Source: DATAVB01 sp040414495 | Lineage (GTDB): Bacteria > Actinomycetota > Actinomycetes > Mycobacteriales > QHCD01 | Direction: 5' to 3' | DNA: 19,519 nucleotides | Assembly: GCA_040414495.1 (NCBI GenBank) | Contig: JBEDUI010000170.1 | Coordinates: 1 to 19,519 of the forward strand | Shown here: one piece after another, positions 15,525 to 19,519 of the stretch | Layout: each line of letters starts with the position of its first letter | How positions within the stretch are numbered: the stretch's first letter is position 1 | Translations under genes and position numbers: made by a program | Notes under the pieces: generated by a model | Database searches by the model: none | Seen by the model: only the letters and a program-made list of their open reading frames with translations | What the model was told of the DNA's origin: nothing

Positions 15525-15660
15525 GACCGAACCACCAAGCGCCGCCGGACCACGACGCTACTCACCCGCGCGGCAGCGCGCGATGCGGACCTCCCGGATA
15601 GGCCTGAAGAGGGTCGACCGGACAATCCGCCGATTCGTGACCGCGCGCACTCCAGGCGCC
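15525..15660. other. Non-coding stretch before IS remnants
   Basis: I see no gene, RNA or clear repeat here. With the flanking hairpin and the transposase scraps it completes a >300-bp stretch without an intact gene (15498-15863). Confidence 0.4.
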
Positions 15661-15743
15661 GCTGACAAATGGGGTGACCGCTACCCAGGCGTCATCAGGC
15701 TCTGAATAACGCGTGGGAAGAGTTCATCCCGTTCCTGGACTAC
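15661..15743 (+). pseudogene. Fragment of an IS256-family (Mutator-like) transposase
   Basis: The frame from 15667 reads KWGDRYPGVIRL, then hits TGA at 15703. After restoring one missing G it continues NNAWEEFIPFLDY. Together this matches the conserved late segment of IS256-type transposases, usually of the form KWG-RYP-II-LW-NAW-EF-PFL. Only about 26 residues remain, with a frameshift and no ends visible, so it is a dead scrap marking an old insertion next to the IS3 remnant. Confidence 0.6.
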
Positions 15744-15807
15744 GGAGCCTGTTGCGGAATCGCGTGTCGCTGGGGTGTGGGTACCGTGGTGTTTGAGAAA
15801 ATCGGGT

Positions 15808-16322
15808 GTGGCTAAGTCGTATCGTCTTGTGATGATCGTCGAGTTCATCTAGGCGCAGCGTCGATGCGGTCACCGGGTTTTCTTATCTGCAAGGTTTTAA
15901 GTATGTTCGGTATCTCATTCACCGAACGCGTCTATCGTCACGCCAGGAGCCGGCCGGCAGCTGATCGGGCCATCGAGGATGCGGTCGTGGTGGAGGCTTT
16001 GTTGGCGACCCGCCGGCCGGATCCGGTGACCGGCCGAGCGCCGCGGGAGCGGTTCTACGGACGCCGGAAAATGACCCGCTGGCGCCGCCGTCAGGGTATG
16101 CAGGTGTCCTACTGCCAAATCGACGGGCTGATGCGCCAAGAACGCCTCACCGGACTGCGCCGGGGCAAACACAAACGCACAACCATCCGCGACGACCGGC
16201 ACGGCGCGGCCACCGACCTGCTGCAACGCAACTTCACCGCCGCGGTCCCCGATCAGGTCTGGATCGCCGATATCACACAGCTGGAACGCGACGGGCTGAC
16301 GACGCTCTATACGTCTTCGTAA
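15808..16322 (+). pseudogene. Truncated IS3-family transposase (OrfB) remnant
   Basis: OrfB carries the DDE integrase domain of IS3 elements. The start reads VAKSYRLVMIVEFI from GTG 15808, then an in-frame TAG at 15850. After a frame change near 15880 the open part reads FLICKVLSMFGISFTERVYR, then RPDPVTGRAPRERFYGRRKM, the HTH_21-like region, and AAVPDQVWIADIT with the first catalytic Asp. It stops at 16322, so the second Asp and the Glu, more than half of the DDE domain, are missing. The element cannot move itself. The downstream boundary lies near 16290-16330, where an unrelated ORF begins. Confidence 0.85.
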
Positions 16323-16332
16323 GGACAGGTGG

Positions 16333-16578
16333 GTGCTGAATGCTCGTCTCCCTGGCCAGCAGCGCGGCGTGTCGTCCATCTGGAACGAGAAGGGCGCGTT
16401 CCTCTCTCCATACCGAACTGTGCTGCTTCACGAGGCACCTGAGGCTCTCGCGAGACTCGACGATGCGCTGCCCGGTCAAATAGGACAAGGAAATTACATC
16501 AAGGCCGAGTACGACGGCCGGCTGCTCGAAATGCTCCGCGGCGCATACGAGGAAGCCCAGCAAAAGGCAACTCGCTAA
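16333..16578 (+). CDS. Unknown 81-residue ORF, possibly the 3' end of a disrupted gene
   Basis: Reads from GTG 16333 (MLNARLPGQQRGVSSIWNEK) to a TAA at 16576-16578. It looks protein-like: a motif WNEKGAFLSPYRTVLLHE, an acidic helix APEALARLDDALPG and a C-terminal amphipathic helix LLEMLRGAYEEAQQK. I do not recognise the family. The frame is open upstream only to 16300, where the IS3 remnant ends, so this may be the tail of a longer gene cut off by the insertion. AGGACAGG lies just before the GTG. Its stop overlaps the stop of the convergent pyrophosphohydrolase gene by a few bases. Confidence 0.5.
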   Translation: MLNARLPGQQRGVSSIWNEKGAFLSPYRTVLLHEAPEALARLDDALPGQIGQGNYIKAEYDGRLLEMLRGAYEEAQQKATR

Positions 16579-16937
16579 TTCTTGTCCGGCGCGGTCGATT
16601 TTACCCGATCAGCTGGGAATCGCGTGTCGTTCCTCATCAACTTGTCGGACGCCGCTTCGTAGAGATCTACGTCTGCGACGTCGGCCAGACGCACCAGGTA
16701 GAGCAGAACGTCGGCGAGCTCGTCGGCAACGCGGGCACGAAGCGGTTCCGCGGACACACGTTCGCGTGCGGTATCCGCCGGAAGCCACTGGAACAACTCG
16801 GCAACCTCGCCCACCTCTCCGACCAGGGCCAGGATCAAGGATTTCGGGTCGTGGAAGCGCGCCCAGTCCCGTTCCTCGGTGAAGGCGCGCATGCGCTCGC
16901 GGAGCTCAATCAGATCAGACACCCGCTGAGTATCCAC
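16575..16937 (-). CDS. MazG-like nucleotide pyrophosphohydrolase (RS21-C6/dCTPase type)
   Basis: All-alpha NTP pyrophosphatase that would cut a (d)NTP to the monophosphate and PPi. The 120 residues carry the metal-binding pattern of the superfamily: EVGEVAE (Glu41, Glu44, Glu47) and ADELADVLLYLVRL (Glu73, Asp76), with the NDTRFPADRV tail typical of short RS21-C6-like members. The preferred nucleotide cannot be told from sequence. The start GTG 16937 is adopted; GTG 16922 is a possible alternative, and no good ribosome site is seen for either. It is divergent from the nuclease-helicase gene across a 115-bp gap, and convergent with the small ORF at 16333. Confidence 0.9.
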   Translation of the reverse strand: MDTQRVSDLIELRERMRAFTEERDWARFHDPKSLILALVGEVGEVAELFQWLPADTARERVSAEPLRARVADELADVLLYLVRLADVADVDLYEAASDKLMRNDTRFPADRVKSTAPDKN

Positions 16938-16959
16938 CCCGGCTGGAACCCGGGTCGGT

Positions 16960-16965
16960 TATGGT
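16960..16965 (+). promoter_or_regulatory. Possible -10 box for the nuclease-helicase gene
   Basis: TATGGT fits TAnnnT and would start transcription about 80 nt before GTG 17053, inside the divergent gap shared with the pyrophosphohydrolase gene. No -35 is evident. A CCCGG/CCGGG inverted repeat at 16937-16953, at the very start of the divergent gene, could be an operator. Confidence 0.3.
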
Positions 16966-17052
16966 GCGAGTGAACTGCGGCCCGACGGGCTTCCGCGTCT
17001 TGGAGATGCCCCCACCCGCACGACTTGTTTCGTGCTGCCTGGGGATAGATCT

Positions 17053-18978
17053 GTGACGTTGCTGCGACATTCGGCCGCTGGCCTGCTCGACATCAGTTGG
17101 AACAGCAACATTGAGATACGGATCGCCGAGCAGATGTTCCACCGCACCGGCCGGCGGCCCTCGCCATCCGAGCAACGGTCCTGGGCTCGCAGTCTGCCCA
17201 TCCTGCTCCAGGACCTGCGCGACGCCGGTCTGGACCGGGTCGAGGTGCTGGTCGAGTATCAGCTCCCGCTCACCTCCAAACGCGCCGATGTGGTGCTGGC
17301 CGGTGTACATCCGCGCACCCGGCAACCGTCTTATGTGGTCGTGGAGCTGAAGCAGTGGAGCCACGCAATTCCGTACGACGGCGATACCGAACTGGTCCTG
17401 ATCGATGGACGACCACACGATCCGCTGCTGCATCCCGTCGCCCAGGTCCGCGGCTACTGCGACTACATCGTCGACTTCACCAAGGTCCTGCACGACAAGT
17501 CCGACGTCATCGCCGGTGCGGCATACCTCCACAACGCCGCCGACGATGCCGTCGATGGGCTCTATGATTATCCGCAGAATCCGCATGGACAGCTATTTAC
17601 TGGCCAGCGCAGAGGCGATTTCCTCCAATTCCTGAAAGATCGGTTTGACCCGAGCGTTGATGGAGCCGCGTCCGCGGATCAGCTGCAGTCATCGGCAATC
17701 GCGCCAAGCCGCCAGCTGCTCACCGTCGCAGCCGATGAGATCCGGGATCGCGAGCAGTTCACCCTGCTGGCCGAACAACGCCTGGCGTACTCGACAGTCC
17801 TCCACGCAGTAGAGCGGTCCCGGCGTAGCGACCAGAAATCCGTCATTGTCATCTCCGGCGGGCCCGGCAGCGGCAAGAGCGTCATAGCGCTGTCGCTGCT
17901 TGGTGAGCTCGCCCGCCGTGGCAGGACCGCAATTCACGCTACGGGCTCGAAATCATTCACCCAGACGCTGCGAAAGGTCGCCGGTCATCGGTCCACACGC
18001 ACACAACGGCTCTTCAAGTACTTCAACCAATTCATGGACGCCGAACGCAACGGTCTCGATGTACTGATCATGGACGAGGCACACCGAATCCGCGAAACAT
18101 CAGCTAACCGCTACACAAAAGCCGCCATGCGCACCGGCCGCCCACAGGTCGACGAACTCATCGACGCGGCCCGCGTTCCGGTGTTTTTGCTCGACCAGCA
18201 TCAGACCGTTCGCCCAGGCGAGTTGGGTAGTCCCGACGAGATCGAGAGATTCGCCCGCAGCAAAGGACTCGACGTAATTCCCATTTCTCTCGACGGGCAA
18301 TTCCGGTGCGGCGGGAGCGATGAATATGTGACCTGGGTACGTCGTTTGCTTGGCATCGATTCAGGCGGACCGAGCGAATGGCTTGGCGATCCCGCCTTCC
18401 AACTGCGTGTGGCCGACAGCGTCGAAGAGATGGAAGCCGCCCTGCAGCAACAGCTCAACGATGGCTACGGCGCGCGCATGGCCGCCGGCTATTGTTGGCC
18501 GTGGAGTGATGCACGGCCTGATGGCACGCTTGTCCCTGATGTGGAGATCGACGGCTGGGCACGCCCTTGGAATGTCAAGGGCGAGCGAGCCGTCGGTGGT
18601 GCGCCCCCAGCCGCGCTCTGGGCTAGCAACCCCGCCGGCTTCGGCCAGGTCGGCTGCATTTATACGGCGCAAGGTTTTGAATACGACTGGAACGGCGTAA
18701 TCATCGGACCTGACCTGGTCTGGCGCGATGGTCGCATGGTGAGCCGCCGTGAGTTCAACAAGGATCCAGACTTCCGCAACCGTACCAAAGTCAGCGACGC
18801 CGACTTCGACCGTCTGGTTCGCAACGTCTACAAGGTCCTGCTCACTCGTGGCATGATCGGCACCATCATCTATTCCACCGACGCCGAAACAAGAGCCCAC
18901 CTCAGCGAACTGGCTCAAGTTAGCGCGCTTCCCAGCGGCACCCCAGTTGCACAGAGTACTGCGTCGCAGATTCGGTAG
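17053..18978 (+). CDS. PD-(D/E)XK-like nuclease fused to Schlafen-group-3/DUF2075 SF1 helicase
   Basis: A 641-residue cytoplasmic protein. The N-terminal ~200 residues carry a restriction-nuclease-like signature: Glu68 in EVLVEYQLPL, KRADVVLAG (Asp79) and VVVELKQWS (Glu98, Lys100). The rest is a DUF2075/SLFN-g3 helicase: Walker A GGPGSGKS (269-276), Walker B VLIMDEAHR (Asp341-Glu342), VFLLDQHQTVRPGE (motif III-like), DGQFRCGGSDEYVTWV (motif IV-like), GCIYTAQGFEYDWNGVIIG (motif V) and NVYKVLLTRGMIGTIIY (motif VI arginine). GTG 17053 is preferred, since GGGGA lies 7 nt before it; GTG 17032 would add 7 residues. Neighbours are a divergent MazG-type enzyme and a convergent NUDIX enzyme, 38 bp away. 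Substrate (DNA or RNA) and role are unproven; a defence role is inference. Confidence 0.9.
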   Translation: MTLLRHSAAGLLDISWNSNIEIRIAEQMFHRTGRRPSPSEQRSWARSLPILLQDLRDAGLDRVEVLVEYQLPLTSKRADVVLAGVHPRTRQPSYVVVELKQWSHAIPYDGDTELVLIDGRPHDPLLHPVAQVRGYCDYIVDFTKVLHDKSDVIAGAAYLHNAADDAVDGLYDYPQNPHGQLFTGQRRGDFLQFLKDRFDPSVDGAASADQLQSSAIAPSRQLLTVAADEIRDREQFTLLAEQRLAYSTVLHAVERSRRSDQKSVIVISGGPGSGKSVIALSLLGELARRGRTAIHATGSKSFTQTLRKVAGHRSTRTQRLFKYFNQFMDAERNGLDVLIMDEAHRIRETSANRYTKAAMRTGRPQVDELIDAARVPVFLLDQHQTVRPGELGSPDEIERFARSKGLDVIPISLDGQFRCGGSDEYVTWVRRLLGIDSGGPSEWLGDPAFQLRVADSVEEMEAALQQQLNDGYGARMAAGYCWPWSDARPDGTLVPDVEIDGWARPWNVKGERAVGGAPPAALWASNPAGFGQVGCIYTAQGFEYDWNGVIIGPDLVWRDGRMVSRREFNKDPDFRNRTKVSDADFDRLVRNVYKVLLTRGMIGTIIYSTDAETRAHLSELAQVSALPSGTPVAQSTASQIR

Positions 18979-19016
18979 AGCGGCGACTCAAACCGCACAC
19001 TGTTCCTACTCGGGCG

Positions 19017-19511
19017 TTAATTCCAGCCGTCGAGTGATATCTGCGGGCCGCCGGCTAGATAGCACCGTAGTGCGGCAGCCGTGGTAGGGACGAATTCGGT
19101 GGGAATAGCTTCGGTGCTGACCCATTGGACCTGTGCATGCTTCTGCGGCTCACGGTTGAACAAGTCCCCAGACCACTCGTGCGTTACGAATACGATGGTG
19201 AGAAAACCGTTCGGCGCCTCGACGCCCCACGCACTATGGATGACGTGGGCGATCTGTAGCGAGGAGGTTTCGACGACGAGGCCGGTCTCCTCGCGGAGCT
19301 CACGAACGGCGGTCTGCACAATTGGCTCGCCAGGATCGCTCTTGCCTACAGGCAGATCCCACATTCCTTGGGCGAATTTGGCATTGGGGCCCCGCTGTAT
19401 CAGCAGGATCCGCTCGCTACTTCTGTCGTGCACGATGACCCCGGCGACGAGCAGAGTCATCGCGTCGAGCGCAGGTTCGAGAGCGGCTTTATCGTCCTGT
19501 CGCCTAGCCAC
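19017..19511 (-). CDS. NUDIX hydrolase
   Basis: Hydrolyses a nucleoside diphosphate linked to another moiety; the substrate is unknown. The 164-residue frame has a complete Nudix box from Gly56 to Leu78: GKSDPGE, seven residues, then RELREETGL, with all metal-binding glutamates present. Upstream are the strands LLVAGVIVHD and ILLIQRGPNAKFAQGMWDLPVG. The C-terminal part (EWSGDLFNREPQKHAQVQWV) resembles MutT/ADP-ribose-type members. The start is uncertain: GTG 19511 is used, ATG 19460 is possible, and the gene may reach beyond the window edge. It ends 38 bp from the nuclease-helicase, tail to tail, with no clear terminator between. Confidence 0.9.
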   Translation of the reverse strand: MARRQDDKAALEPALDAMTLLVAGVIVHDRSSERILLIQRGPNAKFAQGMWDLPVGKSDPGEPIVQTAVRELREETGLVVETSSLQIAHVIHSAWGVEAPNGFLTIVFVTHEWSGDLFNREPQKHAQVQWVSTEAIPTEFVPTTAAALRCYLAGGPQISLDGWN

Positions 19512-19519
19512 GTGCGTCC

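Noticed and set aside
16915..17586. 223-codon minus-strand frame opposite the nuclease-helicase start
   Set aside because: Overlaps the PD-(D/E)XK coding region in antisense and the divergent promoter gap; no recognisable motif.

Overview
The window is chromosomal DNA from a high-GC Gram-positive bacterium (Actinomycetota). Three things point there: strong G/C bias at third codon positions, frequent GTG/TTG starts, and the gene order argS-lysA-hom-thrC-thrB-rho-rpmE-prfA-prmC-sua5-glyA, which matches the conserved mycobacterial/actinobacterial neighbourhood. The Rho factor carries the large Arg/Asp/Asn-rich N-terminal insertion typical of this phylum. I cannot assign a genus.

Core region (1-12948, all minus strand, so read from right to left): argS, lysA (diaminopimelate to lysine), hom, thrC and thrB (aspartate semialdehyde to threonine) are tightly packed, with ATGA/GTGA overlaps or short gaps. 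Between thrC and thrB lies a 12-codon mini-ORF built from 12-bp repeats. It joins the stop of thrC to the start of thrB through two ATGA overlaps. After a probable promoter and a ~250-nt leader comes rho, then rpmE (ribosomal protein L31) with a strong terminator hairpin, then prfA (RF1), prmC (RF1/RF2 glutamine methylase), sua5 (threonylcarbamoyl-AMP synthase) and glyA (serine hydroxymethyltransferase, cut by the window start). The theme is translation plus Asp-family amino acid and one-carbon supply.

Boundary and integration region (12949-16322): a divergent tRNA-Arg(CCG) gene sits beside argS. About 50 bp after its 3' end starts a tyrosine recombinase with a C-terminal GntR-type winged helix, the layout of an integrative element inserted at a tRNA gene. 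The integrase is broken by two opposite frame changes (about 13496 and 14410-14448). No second attachment copy is visible. It is followed by a small orphan protein gene (15216-15497), a scrap of an IS256-family transposase and a decayed, truncated IS3-family transposase.

Accessory region (16333-19519): a short unknown ORF, a MazG-type nucleotide pyrophosphohydrolase, a divergently transcribed protein with a PD-(D/E)XK-like N-terminus and a Schlafen-group-3/DUF2075-type SF1 helicase domain, and a convergent NUDIX hydrolase. This nuclease-helicase flanked by two nucleotide-cleaning enzymes next to mobile-element debris is the best candidate in the window for an undescribed, possibly defensive, system. 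That function is inference only.
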